A stretch of 64,000 nt of DNA from an uncultured Oscillospiraceae bacterium (GCA_934446465.1 CAKSEF010000002.1:1-64000); one strand, 5' to 3'. Positions 8,665-18,843 are shown, numbered from the stretch's first letter. Translations and numbers: made by a program. The notes: generated by a model not told the origin, from the sequence alone.

Positions 8665-8705
8665 TGTACAATATAGCGAAATATACATCTTCTCTGTGTT
8701 ATAAT
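8665..8705 (+). promoter_or_regulatory. shared-element promoter before SLH lyase gene
   Basis: TGTACAATATAGCGAAA (8665-8681) is followed by CTGTG and a perfect TATAAT at 8700-8705, 35 bp from the start of the element. This is the clearest of three copies. A GGGGGG ribosome site and ATG follow at 8762. Confidence 0.55.
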
Positions 8706-8761
8706 TTAATAAACGATATTGATTTGAATTTAGAGCAATATGGTATAAGGGGGGAATACGT

Positions 8762-11700
8762 ATGAAAGGGAAAATGAAGCGTTTACTTGGCGCACTGCTT
8801 TCTGTTGCTGTGTGTGTATCACTGTTTCCGTCTGTAACCTTTGCGGTTGAGCCGACAACACCGGTGATAAGCTTTGATTTTGGCGCGGCAGGATACACGG
8901 GTGTGGCAGGGCAGACGGGAACTTCGGAGATCGGGTATGAGACGCTTAAAATCTTTGGTGACCCGGAAGGAGAAATAAATCCCACATGGTCAAAAGCAGA
9001 CGCACCGCAGTGGGTTGTTGACGGTCATGCCCGCGCAACGAATATTGCGCTTACCACGGTTGAAAGCGGGAATAAGCAGGCAAACGCGCTGTATTGGTCT
9101 GCGTTTGGTACGCGGGCATATCAGAACGGTGTCGCAACAAATACACATGCTGTGGCAATAAGACTTAAAATCGACAAGCCCGGAACATACATTCCCGAGC
9201 TTACATACCACGCGCGCCCGGATTTGTGCATATTTGATATTTATCTTGTGCCGGCCAACTCCGAAATCATGACACCTGCGAATAAAGGCTATGTAACGAT
9301 CCACCAAACTAAAGGAGAAAACAACGCAAACTTATTAAATCGGGTCATAAACAATGCGGCCGCTTATAAGCTCGGAACTCTTGATATGTATGCGAAAGAA
9401 GCGGGAAGAGTTTCCACTTATCTCATAGGAGAGCACGCATTGAATGCGTTCACCGTTACAGAAGAAACCAAAGGAGAATATTATCTGTTCTTCCGTACCA
9501 ACGGCGTAAATGATATCTTGAAGAAAGAATACGGTAGCGGTAGCGGCGCTGAGATTAACGCGAATCTCTTTTCACTGAAGCTTTATAACAAAGCGGATGT
9601 CGCGGTTCCTGCGCTCGCTTCGGCAACACTTTCGCTTGAAAGCACAACTATGACAGAGGGTGAGAGTGTACTCCCGAAACTTACGCTTTTCCTTGAAAAC
9701 GGAGACAACCCAAGTGCCGAAATGCTTTCGGGATACGAGATAAAATACGAAAGCAACAATCCTACGGTTGCTTCGGTAAATGAAAATAGCGGCGAAATTA
9801 CGGCACTCAAAACCGGAAACGCCACAATCACAGTAACAGAGACCAAGTCCGGCGTAGCGGGCAAGTTGGACATCACAGTTGCGGGAAAGCCTTATCTTGA
9901 ACGCTTACAGCCGAAATGGGAAAACTTCGTTCTTTTTGCGAATGACGACAAAAACTCCACTGCAGATCTTGGCATTCTTGCGGTGATGTCAAACGGCAAG
10001 AATATTGTTCCGGATGAGTATAAAATCACATACATAAGCGCAGACGAGAACATAGTTACCGTGGACAAAGGAACTATAACAGCCGTAGGCGTTGGAAAAA
10101 CAACTGTTACCGCATCGGCAACAAACGAAAACGGCGAGCCGGTAAGTGTTACGGTAAACGCAGAAGTGCGCGGAGAGCTTGATGGACTTATATACAACTT
10201 CAATGCAGCTTCCTACGGCAAAGACAAAGAAATTGCAATGGCTGATTTAACAAAGCTCGGATATGCCGAAAACGGCTCTGACCCTTGGAAGGTCTTAAGC
10301 GGGGCAAACACCGTTTATTGGTTGTCTGTAACGGCTGATGAGAAAGTTGACCATCCATACGGCGCAAATTCTGCAACTAACGTTCTTGCATGGGGGATAT
10401 GGGGATATCGCGCTGCAAGATATACAGGCGCCGAGATGAACAAGGAAGAAGGAACTTTTGAGGGTGGAACATACTCGGCACGTCAGGATGCGGCGGTAGC
10501 TGCGCTTATAAATATTACAAGAGCAGGTACGCTTGTTCCGGCAATATCATATGAGGCACGCAACACACTTTCGATTTTTGACACATATCTTATTCCTAAA
10601 ACGGTTGTTGATGCAAGCTCTCATCCTGACCTTTCTGTCGGAACGGAAATCGCAAAGCTTCTCAGCTCAATAGACAAGGAAAAATATTTGATTGCAAAAC
10701 ACGATATGTACGACGGTTCACTTGAAGAGCAAGTTACGATTAACAAGCTTGATCGTTTTGGAAATATCGAGATAACCGAGACGGGCGAGTATTATCTTAT
10801 CTGGCAGGTGAACGGCATTAACGAAGCCTTGCAGGGGCCGGAAAACTTTACTTATCTAAACAACAACGTAAACTACAAACATACTATTTACGTAAACATT
10901 CATTCTTTCGGACTTTATCCTCTGCCGAAGACCGAGCTTTCTTCAACCGGTGCGCATACGGAAACGGAAGAGGTGTTTGAGGGCGACATCGTGCGGCTCA
11001 TTGCAACGCCGGAGCTTGCAGACGGAAAAACGGTAAACACACCTGCAATTATAAGCACATTTACTTCTCTTGATGAAGAAAAAGCAACGATAAACGGCGA
11101 ATATCTCATTGCAAAAAAAGCAGGAACCGTTAAAGTCAAGGTTGATTCACGCATCAGCGGAAGCGAGGACGTTGTAACTGAATATGTTGATATCGAAATT
11201 CTCCCCGAAAGCATAACAGACATCTCCGTTACTGCCGGCGGCAGTAAAAATATCCGACTTACGGACAAGAAGAATGATACCGTTCCGCTTTTTGTTACGC
11301 CTATAAGCAACCTCGGAAACAAACTTCCGACAGAAGAAATGATATTTACCGCAAACGCTCTCACTCCTGAGGTTGCAGACATTATAAACGGAGATACAAT
11401 CCTTCCCGTTACTGAGGGTGAGGCTAAATTCAATGTTATCGTAACAATAGGAGAAAGAACTATCGAACGCGAAGCAACGCTTCTTGTCGTAAAGGGCAAG
11501 AGCCGCGCATCGTACATGACAAAAGAAAAAGCAGAAGCCGCGCGCGAAAACATCAAGAAATACAATTGGGCGAAAAAGGAAGCAGACGGCGCAATAGCGC
11601 AGGCAGACAGATTTGTGGACAACTTGGATATTCTCTATAACCTTATAGCTTCCGAGGGTATTCCGCGAGGAATAGATGTTGGTGCCGTATCTGACCCGAA

Positions 11701-14700
11701 TCTCGGATTTTGCCGCTTCTGTGGCGTGAAGATTTCCGCAAAATACGGTTCACCGCCATGGGTTGTCAATGCGATTTCCCGTCCGTGGAAGATTCAGTGT
11801 CCGGATTGCAAGCGGCTTTTCCCGTCAAATGATTTTAAAAGCTTTTACGAGCTTGGGCTTAACGAATACCGCGAATTTGAGCGTTCCCGCGCATTGGCAC
11901 GACACCATGCGCTTATTCACCACGGCGATGCATATGCCGTTTGTGATTGTACACCACCGGCGGATGAATGGACAAACGAATGGTATTCATACTACGGATA
12001 CGGTGATGAGAATGGATATCTCTATAACGCCCTTTACAAAAATGTTGACCTTTCAAAGGTGGATACATTAAATGCAAATCTGAGATTGCGCCCGGGAGAG
12101 ACTCAGGAAACGTGGGGCGTTGATGACGGATACGGTTACGTTCCGCGAAAGGAAGACGGAACAGCATATCAAGCCGGCTCGCGCGAAGAGCGACATACAT
12201 ATATCGCGGAATATCTCCACTACGGTATATGGCGCGGCGGCGCGGTTGTAAACGCAATCCGCTATTGCTCGGATGCTTACTTCTATACCGGTAATATAAA
12301 GTACGGAAGAGTTGCGGCAATTCTTCTTGACCGCACGGCAGATTTTTACCGCGACTTTGACCGCTCGCACTGGGGTAACTGGGTTAATAACTCCGACGGA
12401 GGTTCGGGACTGGGAAAGATACTCGGTAACATCTGGGAAGGTACGAATATGAAGACATTCTTCGCCGCTTATGATAAGGTGTTCGAGTGTTATGACGATC
12501 CGTTTGTCGTTGAGTATTTGAGCAAAAAGTCAAAAGAAATAAAGATGAACTACGCGAAGAACACACCGTCGCAGATCAGAACAAACATTGAGGACGGAAT
12601 TCTGCGCGGCGCACTTGAAGCACTTCCCGGCTGCTTTATCTCCGGTAACTTTGGATACCCTCAGAGTGCAAATGCAATGGCAGCGGTAGTTCTCGATACT
12701 ATGCCCGATACCAAATACTGGCTTGATTATCTTATGGCACCGGGCTGGTCGCGTTCCGCTCCGAGTCTCGGCGGCGGAATAAATGCACAGCTTGTAAATG
12801 ATGTTGATGCAGACGGTCAGGGAAATGAGGGCTCGAAATATAACATTGACTGGCATACAACACTCATCGGTATACAGGAATATCTTAACGGTTATGATGC
12901 TTATGTTGCGGCAAACCTTTACAATAATCCGAAGTTTGTAAAGATGTTTTATTCCAACATCCCGCTTGTTACGGGTAACCACTCTGCGAACATCGGTGAT
13001 ACGTTCACTACTATGAGTAAAGACCAGTGGTACAATAAGAATCAGCTTGTTATGGCTGTTAAGTACTTTGATGATCCGCGCTTTGCACAGTTGCTTTATC
13101 TTGTAAACGGTAAGACATCCGAAGGACTGCGTTATGACATATACGAAAGAGACCCGGAGCGCCTTGCGGACGAAGTTCAGGCAATTATTGACAGGCTGGG
13201 CGAGATATCGCTTGACTCTGAGGTTATGACAAACTTCGGATATGCAATATTGCGCGACGGTAATAATTACTCTGATTCTCTCACTCCGACGGCAAAGGAT
13301 ACAACGAGAAATGTGTGGATGTACTTCGGAACAAGTGCCGGTCATGCCCACAAAGATACGCTTAATCTCGGTATGACGGCATTCGGTCTTGAATATCTCC
13401 CGGATCTTGGTTATCCGGAGGAAACATCATATACACCTAACCGTCTTCAGTGGGTAGGTACGACGCTTTCGCACAATACTGTTACGGTTAACGAACAGGC
13501 AGTTAAATCTCTGGATGAACCGAGAGGAGAGTCTCTGCACTTTGACCACAACGAAACAATTCAGCTTATGGATGTTTCCGCACCGTATGTGAGCGAGGAA
13601 ACGGAGGAATACCGCAGAAGTGTTATAACCGTCCATGTTGATGACGACAATTCGTACGCAGTTGATTTCTTCCGCGTTCTCGGGGGAGATACTCACCTCT
13701 ATTCTTTTCATGCCGCATCAAATGAGATAGCAAAGACAACGGGACTTGATTTCACGCTCACAGAGGACGAGAACGGAAACTATATTTCCGGTTCTCAACT
13801 TGACGAAAACGGCAATTACAAAGGCACATATGCCGGACGTGACGCAAAGTATATTAAGGATGAGGTAACGGGAGCGGTTCGCGCATATACGGAGGATGCA
13901 AGCTTGAACGATAACGAGGTCATCCTTGAGGCTGAGTGGGGGAAGGATCCAAATTCACCAAACGAGTGGTTCTACAATACGATTTTCCCACGCGGATACA
14001 CATGGCTGAAAAACGTTGATCGCGACATCGAACCTGAGAATAAGGTTGAGGTCGATTTCAAAATAAAAGACTTCAATAAGCACCTAAGAGACGGCTCTAA
14101 CCTTCATTTGTATATGACGGTGCTCAACTCAGGAAATATAGCGAAAGGTGCAGATGCTGAAATTTCGATTGCTGACGGATTGCCGCCGGATAAGTCCGGA
14201 AACAAGAATATCGATAAATTGAAGTATGTTCTTATTAAAAATCGGGGAGAGAATCTTGACACAACATTCACTACTGTTCTTGAACCATACCGCAAGACGC
14301 GTTATATCAAGTCAGTAGACGAGCTTCCGATGACGGTTACAGGCGGTGAGGAACAGGCCGGCGATTCCAGCCGCGCTGTAAGAGTTGAGCATACAAGCGG
14401 CAGAGTTGACTATATCCTTTACGCGACCAATACCAACGTAACTTATGAAATAACGCTTAACGATGAAAGTAAGCTATCGTTCCGAGGCTTTGTGGGCGTA
14501 TATACCGTGCAGAACGGAGTAATTACCTATAAATATCTCCACGATGGAGATATTCTCGGCGGAGAGTATGGAAAAGCATCAATAGATGGTATTGTTTCCA
14601 AGTTTACCGATACGCTTGAACTTAAAAACTACATCTGGATTACGCCGAAAGCGCCTCTTTCTGATGATGAGCTTGCACTTCTCAGCGGTAAATACATATT

Positions 14701-15856
14701 TGTAAACAACGGCACAGAAAACAGAGGCGGAGCATGGCGCATCAAGGCGGCAGAGCGCGACGGAAACGATATTAAGCTTGACGTAGGGGATGTTACGACA
14801 ATCCGCAGATTCAAGGATGCAATTGACGAGGAGGCAGGCTTTAAATACACTATAGCAAAAAATCAGTCTGCGAGAATTCCGCTGACAACAATAGTAGATA
14901 ACGATCCCGTGTTTGCACCGATAAGAGACAACCTTACGACAAATGCCGGAAGCACAATAGCAGTTACTGTCAGCGCCGCAAGTCCGGATACGGGAAACGC
15001 ATCCGGTATAAGATACGTCGGCGAGACTATTCCGAGCGGTGCAAGAATAGATGCGCAGACCGGCGTATTCACGTGGAAGCCGGACAACTCACAAGTCGGA
15101 ACAAGCCATGTTGCGATAACGGCAATTGACGATTACGGCAGGCAGAGTACAGCTCACTTCTATATTAAAGTTTATGGTTCCACAACAGGCGGATCTGCAA
15201 CAGACAGTGCGGAAAATCCGTCGGATGGCAGAGACGACAACAGCGGCGGCTCCGCACCTGCACCCGATAAGGAAGATACCAATGCGGGGGACGGAGGTTC
15301 CGACGCCCACGACAAAATGCAATTCACAGACCTTTCCAACCACGCGTGGGCAGCAGATGCAATTAACGCTCTTGCCGCAGACGGCATAATCCGTGGAACA
15401 TCGGAAACAACATTTTCGCCTGCAGCCAACATTACGCGTGCGGACTTTGTACTGTTGCTTGTTCGTGCATTCAAGTTGACATCGGATAACACGGAAAATT
15501 TCGCGGATGTTCAGGCTTCGGACTACTTTGCGTCTGAGATTGCAATAGCACGCAACAACGGGATTATCAGCGGAATAGGCGAAAATAAATTCGCACCTCG
15601 CAATTTCATCACCCGTCAGGATATGATGGTAATAGTATACCGCGTTATGCAGAAGCTCGGTGCAGAATTCGGCATTTATGACAAACCGGAATATCCCGAT
15701 TTCACCACCGTTGCCGATTACGCGCGTGTCGGGGTATCCGCGCTCATAGTCACCGGCCTTGTAAACGGTAAGGGCGGCAAAATCGCGCCCACAGACTACA
15801 CCACCCGTGCAGAGGTTGCGGTGCTCATCAAACGCATATTGGAACACATAAAATAA
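8762..15856 (+). CDS. SLH-anchored heparinase II/III-type polysaccharide lyase
   Basis: This 2364-aa surface enzyme starts with a signal peptide ending TFA near residue 28. Domains in order: module A (38-275, DNA shared with the 621-aa gene); two Big_2-like Ig domains (280-470, TVASVNENSGEITALKTGNA); module B (473-718), a divergent second copy; two more Ig-like domains (720-909); an alpha-helical lyase domain (about 910-1560). The lyase domain carries a CRFC...CPDC zinc-ribbon-like insert near 983-1015, then the heparinase II/III beta domain (SHNTVTVNEQAV near 1570). A cadherin/He_PIG-like domain (2046-2138, GARIDAQTGVFTWKP), a Ser/Gly/Asp linker and three SLH repeats (2185-2364) follow. SLH repeats bind secondary cell-wall polymers. 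Lyases of this type eliminate uronic-acid polysaccharides. The exact substrate is unknown. Confidence 0.88.
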   Translation: MKGKMKRLLGALLSVAVCVSLFPSVTFAVEPTTPVISFDFGAAGYTGVAGQTGTSEIGYETLKIFGDPEGEINPTWSKADAPQWVVDGHARATNIALTTVESGNKQANALYWSAFGTRAYQNGVATNTHAVAIRLKIDKPGTYIPELTYHARPDLCIFDIYLVPANSEIMTPANKGYVTIHQTKGENNANLLNRVINNAAAYKLGTLDMYAKEAGRVSTYLIGEHALNAFTVTEETKGEYYLFFRTNGVNDILKKEYGSGSGAEINANLFSLKLYNKADVAVPALASATLSLESTTMTEGESVLPKLTLFLENGDNPSAEMLSGYEIKYESNNPTVASVNENSGEITALKTGNATITVTETKSGVAGKLDITVAGKPYLERLQPKWENFVLFANDDKNSTADLGILAVMSNGKNIVPDEYKITYISADENIVTVDKGTITAVGVGKTTVTASATNENGEPVSVTVNAEVRGELDGLIYNFNAASYGKDKEIAMADLTKLGYAENGSDPWKVLSGANTVYWLSVTADEKVDHPYGANSATNVLAWGIWGYRAARYTGAEMNKEEGTFEGGTYSARQDAAVAALINITRAGTLVPAISYEARNTLSIFDTYLIPKTVVDASSHPDLSVGTEIAKLLSSIDKEKYLIAKHDMYDGSLEEQVTINKLDRFGNIEITETGEYYLIWQVNGINEALQGPENFTYLNNNVNYKHTIYVNIHSFGLYPLPKTELSSTGAHTETEEVFEGDIVRLIATPELADGKTVNTPAIISTFTSLDEEKATINGEYLIAKKAGTVKVKVDSRISGSEDVVTEYVDIEILPESITDISVTAGGSKNIRLTDKKNDTVPLFVTPISNLGNKLPTEEMIFTANALTPEVADIINGDTILPVTEGEAKFNVIVTIGERTIEREATLLVVKGKSRASYMTKEKAEAARENIKKYNWAKKEADGAIAQADRFVDNLDILYNLIASEGIPRGIDVGAVSDPNLGFCRFCGVKISAKYGSPPWVVNAISRPWKIQCPDCKRLFPSNDFKSFYELGLNEYREFERSRALARHHALIHHGDAYAVCDCTPPADEWTNEWYSYYGYGDENGYLYNALYKNVDLSKVDTLNANLRLRPGETQETWGVDDGYGYVPRKEDGTAYQAGSREERHTYIAEYLHYGIWRGGAVVNAIRYCSDAYFYTGNIKYGRVAAILLDRTADFYRDFDRSHWGNWVNNSDGGSGLGKILGNIWEGTNMKTFFAAYDKVFECYDDPFVVEYLSKKSKEIKMNYAKNTPSQIRTNIEDGILRGALEALPGCFISGNFGYPQSANAMAAVVLDTMPDTKYWLDYLMAPGWSRSAPSLGGGINAQLVNDVDADGQGNEGSKYNIDWHTTLIGIQEYLNGYDAYVAANLYNNPKFVKMFYSNIPLVTGNHSANIGDTFTTMSKDQWYNKNQLVMAVKYFDDPRFAQLLYLVNGKTSEGLRYDIYERDPERLADEVQAIIDRLGEISLDSEVMTNFGYAILRDGNNYSDSLTPTAKDTTRNVWMYFGTSAGHAHKDTLNLGMTAFGLEYLPDLGYPEETSYTPNRLQWVGTTLSHNTVTVNEQAVKSLDEPRGESLHFDHNETIQLMDVSAPYVSEETEEYRRSVITVHVDDDNSYAVDFFRVLGGDTHLYSFHAASNEIAKTTGLDFTLTEDENGNYISGSQLDENGNYKGTYAGRDAKYIKDEVTGAVRAYTEDASLNDNEVILEAEWGKDPNSPNEWFYNTIFPRGYTWLKNVDRDIEPENKVEVDFKIKDFNKHLRDGSNLHLYMTVLNSGNIAKGADAEISIADGLPPDKSGNKNIDKLKYVLIKNRGENLDTTFTTVLEPYRKTRYIKSVDELPMTVTGGEEQAGDSSRAVRVEHTSGRVDYILYATNTNVTYEITLNDESKLSFRGFVGVYTVQNGVITYKYLHDGDILGGEYGKASIDGIVSKFTDTLELKNYIWITPKAPLSDDELALLSGKYIFVNNGTENRGGAWRIKAAERDGNDIKLDVGDVTTIRRFKDAIDEEAGFKYTIAKNQSARIPLTTIVDNDPVFAPIRDNLTTNAGSTIAVTVSAASPDTGNASGIRYVGETIPSGARIDAQTGVFTWKPDNSQVGTSHVAITAIDDYGRQSTAHFYIKVYGSTTGGSATDSAENPSDGRDDNSGGSAPAPDKEDTNAGDGGSDAHDKMQFTDLSNHAWAADAINALAADGIIRGTSETTFSPAANITRADFVLLLVRAFKLTSDNTENFADVQASDYFASEIAIARNNGIISGIGENKFAPRNFITRQDMMVIVYRVMQKLGAEFGIYDKPEYPDFTTVADYARVGVSALIVTGLVNGKGGKIAPTDYTTRAEVAVLIKRILEHIK
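8872..9536 (+). repeat. 665-bp tract identical to 4208-4872 (copy 2)
   Basis: This is the second copy of the identical module-coding tract. Downstream the codons diverge to a GSGSGAEINANLFS version of the GNGNGAAINVNLFS boundary. Confidence 0.93.
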
Positions 15857-15870
15857 GAAGGGGGCTCAAA

Positions 15871-16640
15871 ATGAAAAGCTTATTGCATTTATCCTTGCAA
15901 CCGTAATGCTTCCCGTGCTTTGTGCGTTCGGAGAGAAAAATGTCGGCATCTTCGGTGATGTGTCTTACGACATCCCGGACGGAAAGCGGATTTCCGATGA
16001 TACAGTTCTCAACATAACGATTGCAAGCCATTCAAGCCGGCCATATAGCGAGAATTGGAAGGTATGGGAGTATATAAAAGATGCAACTGGCGAAACTCTT
16101 AACCATAACGCCATCCCTGCATCGGATTTCGAAAGAAAGTTTCCGCTTATTATGGCAAGTTCCGAGTCCTTTTCGGATGCAATAGGTTTTCGGGATGAGT
16201 CCTCCGGATTTGCAGACCACGCTCAACAAGGCACATTCCCTGCGCTTGACGATTATCCGGAATTTCTTGCGGATTACAATGAATTCCGGAACTCTCTGCC
16301 GAGGATGAGCAGTGGATGAAGAACACGAGCCACGCCTCTGACGGAAAGATTTACTTCTCTCCGATATACGGAATGAACGGAGCGCGGCACAAACATTCGA
16401 GCATGGCTTTGCCATAAGGACTTTTTTGAAAACAACAATCTGACAACGCCAACAACCATAACCGAGGTTTATGAGGTTTCCGGTAAGCTTAAGAAGATAT
16501 ACCCCGATTCGTTCCAGTCCCGTATGCGCTCCGGTCTTGAAGACCTTGAGCGCGGGGGTATAACATCCGTTGGCGACAATAACCATTTCACAATGAGCAA
16601 AGCGTTTTAAGCAGGAGTCAATGCTTTTAAGGCACTCATA
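15871..16640 (+). pseudogene. ABC sugar-transporter solute-binding protein, broken
   Basis: Fifteen bp after the lyase gene, a GGGGG site and ATG lead to a frame that stops after 11 codons. Adding one A restores a signal peptide (KLIAFILATVMLPVLCAFG) and a family-1-like solute-binding start (DTVLNITIASHSSRPYSENW). Two further frame changes separate NEFRNSLP, EDEQWMKNTSHASDGKIYFS and DFFENNNLTTPTTITEVYE. The latter is the familiar binding-protein segment about W-x-DFxxKNxLxTPTT. The C-terminal half is missing and no permease genes follow. The intact ancestor would have fed oligosaccharides from the lyase into the cell. Confidence 0.75.
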
Positions 16641-16677
16641 TAATTTATTACTTTAATAAAAAAAGGAGAGAAACAAC

Positions 16678-17463
16678 ATGCAGATCGGAGCACAACTTTA
16701 CACAGTACACAACCGCATAAAAACTCTTGAGGATTTTTCAGCAGCCCTCAAAAAAGTAGCAGACATCGGATACAGATCCGTTCAGGTATCCGGTACTTGT
16801 CCGTATGAGCCGGAATGGCTCCGTGACGAGCTGGCAAAAAATAATCTCGTCTGCGCAATGACACACATCGCTCAGAAGCGTATTATTGAGGAGACCGAGG
16901 ATGTTGTAAAACAGCATGCGGTTTTCGGATGTAAGCACATCGGTATCGGCGGGATGCCGATTGAAATGCGTGGCAGTGTAGAAGGTTATCAGGAATTTAA
17001 AAAGACTTATCTTCCGGCAGCGGAGAAAATTCGCGATCTCGGTGCAAAGTTTCTTTATCACAACCACTCGTTTGAGTTTGAAAAATTAGACGGCAAGGAC
17101 GTTATTGAGCGTATTTTAGAGGACTTCCCGGAGGACAGCATTGACTTTACGCTTGACCTTGGTTGGGCAGCAGATGCCGGTAAGGATGTTGTAGCGCTTA
17201 TTGATATGCTCAAAGGTCGTCTTTCCCGTATTCACCTTAAGGACTTTGCAGACAAGCCGGAAGACGGAAGTATAGATACTTCTGTATATCTCCGCCCGAT
17301 TTTTGAGGGAAAGCTCCCATATGAGGACTACATAAACGCCCTTTCAAAGGTTGGCTGTGAATATATGCTCGTTGAGCAGGATTATTGCTATGACGAGGAC
17401 GAGTTTGAATGTCTCAGGAGAAGCTATGAGAATGTAACAAAGCGTTTCCCGAACGTAAAGTAA
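16678..17463 (+). CDS. sugar phosphate isomerase/epimerase, TIM barrel
   Basis: This 261-aa protein belongs to the xylose-isomerase-like/AP-endonuclease-2 superfamily. The start MQIGAQLYTVHNRI is typical of the inositol and sugar epimerase branch. Metal ligands can be traced in YHNHSFEFEKLDG, DLGWAADAG, RIHLKDF and LVEQDY. Such enzymes interconvert keto sugars or epimers, with a divalent metal. AAAGGAG precedes the ATG. It is 67 bp upstream of a Gfo/Idh/MocA oxidoreductase, a pairing common in operons for inositol or unusual sugars. It lacks a signal peptide and is cytoplasmic. Confidence 0.88.
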   Translation: MQIGAQLYTVHNRIKTLEDFSAALKKVADIGYRSVQVSGTCPYEPEWLRDELAKNNLVCAMTHIAQKRIIEETEDVVKQHAVFGCKHIGIGGMPIEMRGSVEGYQEFKKTYLPAAEKIRDLGAKFLYHNHSFEFEKLDGKDVIERILEDFPEDSIDFTLDLGWAADAGKDVVALIDMLKGRLSRIHLKDFADKPEDGSIDTSVYLRPIFEGKLPYEDYINALSKVGCEYMLVEQDYCYDEDEFECLRRSYENVTKRFPNVK

Positions 17464-17530
17464 ATCAGTTATTTAAGCTTCGCCGCGGGGCGAAACATAT
17501 AAAAACAGAGAATCGAAGGAGACATTAAAA

Positions 17531-18697
17531 ATGGATAAGGTAAGACTTGGTATTATCGGTTATGGCGCAATGGGTAAACCGGTTACTAAATGGCTCGTTT
17601 CGGAAAAGCAGAGCCCTGAAATTGATGTAACCGCAATTTGCGACTTTGATGCAAAAGCTCTTGACTCCGCAAAAGAAACGTATAAGGATACATCGATTAA
17701 ATTTTTCGCTGATGCGGAAGCAATGATGGATTCCGGTGAGATTGATGCAGTCTACATTGCAGTTCCCCACTATGACCATCCGGTTCTTGCAATAAAAGCT
17801 TTCAAGAGAGGACTCCATGTTATGCTTGAAAAGCCGGCAGGCGTTTATACAAAGGCAGTCCGCGAAATGAACGCTGAAGCAGAAAAAGCAGGCGTTAAGT
17901 TCGGTATGATGTTCCAGAGCCGCACTCAAGCTATTTATCGCAAGGCAAAAGAAATCCTTTCCTCCGGCAAAATGGGTCAGATCAGAAGTGTAAACTGGCT
18001 CATCACAAAATGGTTCCGATCACAGAAGTATTACGATTCGGGCGTATGGCGTGCAACGTGGACGGGCGAAGGCGGCGGTGTTCTTCTTAACCAGTGTCCG
18101 CATCAGCTCGACCTTCTCCAGTGGTTCTGCGGTATGCCGGAAGAAATTTATGCAAAGTGTTCGGTTGCTCAGTGGCACGATGTTGAAATTGAAGATGATG
18201 TTGTTGCGATACTTAAATACAAGAACGGAGCAATGGGAAGCTTTATTACATCAACCGGTATCAATCCGGGAGCAAACCGCCTTGAAATTGCTCTCGATAA
18301 GGGATGCCTTATCATTGAGAATGGTAAGCTTACTGTCAAAGAACTTAATGTTGACCTTTCCACATACACCGGAAAGGAACCGGAACATAGAGTCCCGGCT
18401 CCAAAGGTTACAACAACAAACTACGAGTTTCCGGAAGAAAACACAGAAGGACACTCACTTATGCTCAGCGCATTTGCAAGCGCGATTATCCGCGGAACAG
18501 ATCTTATTGCAGGAGCTCAGGACGGCTTAAATGAGCTTACTCTCTCCAACGCAATGTACCTCTCCTCATGGACAGATTCTACAATCAAGCTTCCGATGGA
18601 TGAGGATCTCTTCTACGAAAAGCTTAAGGCTCTTCAGGCAACCTCAAAGCACAAGGTCGCAGAGGGCGAAGCAATTGACGCTTCAAGCATTTTCTAA
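17531..18697 (+). CDS. Gfo/Idh/MocA-family oxidoreductase
   Basis: This 388-aa protein has an N-terminal Rossmann fold (LGIIGYGAMGKP, residues 5-16) and the family signature with the active-site lysine in MLEKPAGVY near residue 100. A C-terminal alpha/beta substrate domain follows (EGGGVLLNQCPHQLDLLQWF). Members oxidise or reduce sugars and inositols with NAD(P). A GAAGGAG site lies before the ATG. With the preceding isomerase it probably forms a two-step catabolic module for a sugar released by the lyase or hexosaminidase. A terminator follows at 18726. Confidence 0.9.
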   Translation: MDKVRLGIIGYGAMGKPVTKWLVSEKQSPEIDVTAICDFDAKALDSAKETYKDTSIKFFADAEAMMDSGEIDAVYIAVPHYDHPVLAIKAFKRGLHVMLEKPAGVYTKAVREMNAEAEKAGVKFGMMFQSRTQAIYRKAKEILSSGKMGQIRSVNWLITKWFRSQKYYDSGVWRATWTGEGGGVLLNQCPHQLDLLQWFCGMPEEIYAKCSVAQWHDVEIEDDVVAILKYKNGAMGSFITSTGINPGANRLEIALDKGCLIIENGKLTVKELNVDLSTYTGKEPEHRVPAPKVTTTNYEFPEENTEGHSLMLSAFASAIIRGTDLIAGAQDGLNELTLSNAMYLSSWTDSTIKLPMDEDLFYEKLKALQATSKHKVAEGEAIDASSIF

Positions 18698-18725
18698 ATA
18701 TAGCTTACTAATCATCATTCACTGT

Positions 18726-18772
18726 AAGAAGAGGACTCGTGGATTTTTTTCGTGTGTCCTCTTCTTCTTATT
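18726..18772 (+). terminator. rho-independent terminator
   Basis: An 11-bp stem (AAGAAGAGGAC with GTCCTCTTCTT, 18726-18736 and 18756-18766) precedes a T-rich tail. The loop itself contains seven T residues. Confidence 0.75.
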
Positions 18773-18778
18773 ATTTGA

Positions 18779-18807
18779 TTGATTTCGCGTGCATTCAAGC
18801 GTATAAT
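18779..18807 (+). promoter_or_regulatory. sigma-A-type promoter
   Basis: TTGATT (18779-18784), a 17-bp spacer and TATAAT (18802-18807) lie 36 bp before the acyltransferase start. Confidence 0.65.
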
Positions 18808-18843
18808 AAGTACAATAATTACATATTGGAGGCAGATTCTGAA

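Noticed and set aside
12530..13351. 273-codon minus-strand open frame inside the lyase gene
   Set aside because: It lies opposite a strongly supported coding frame and has no ribosome site or recognisable motif.
15089..15847. 252-codon minus-strand open frame opposite the SLH repeats
   Set aside because: Cysteine-rich, low-quality shadow of the SLH coding sequence.
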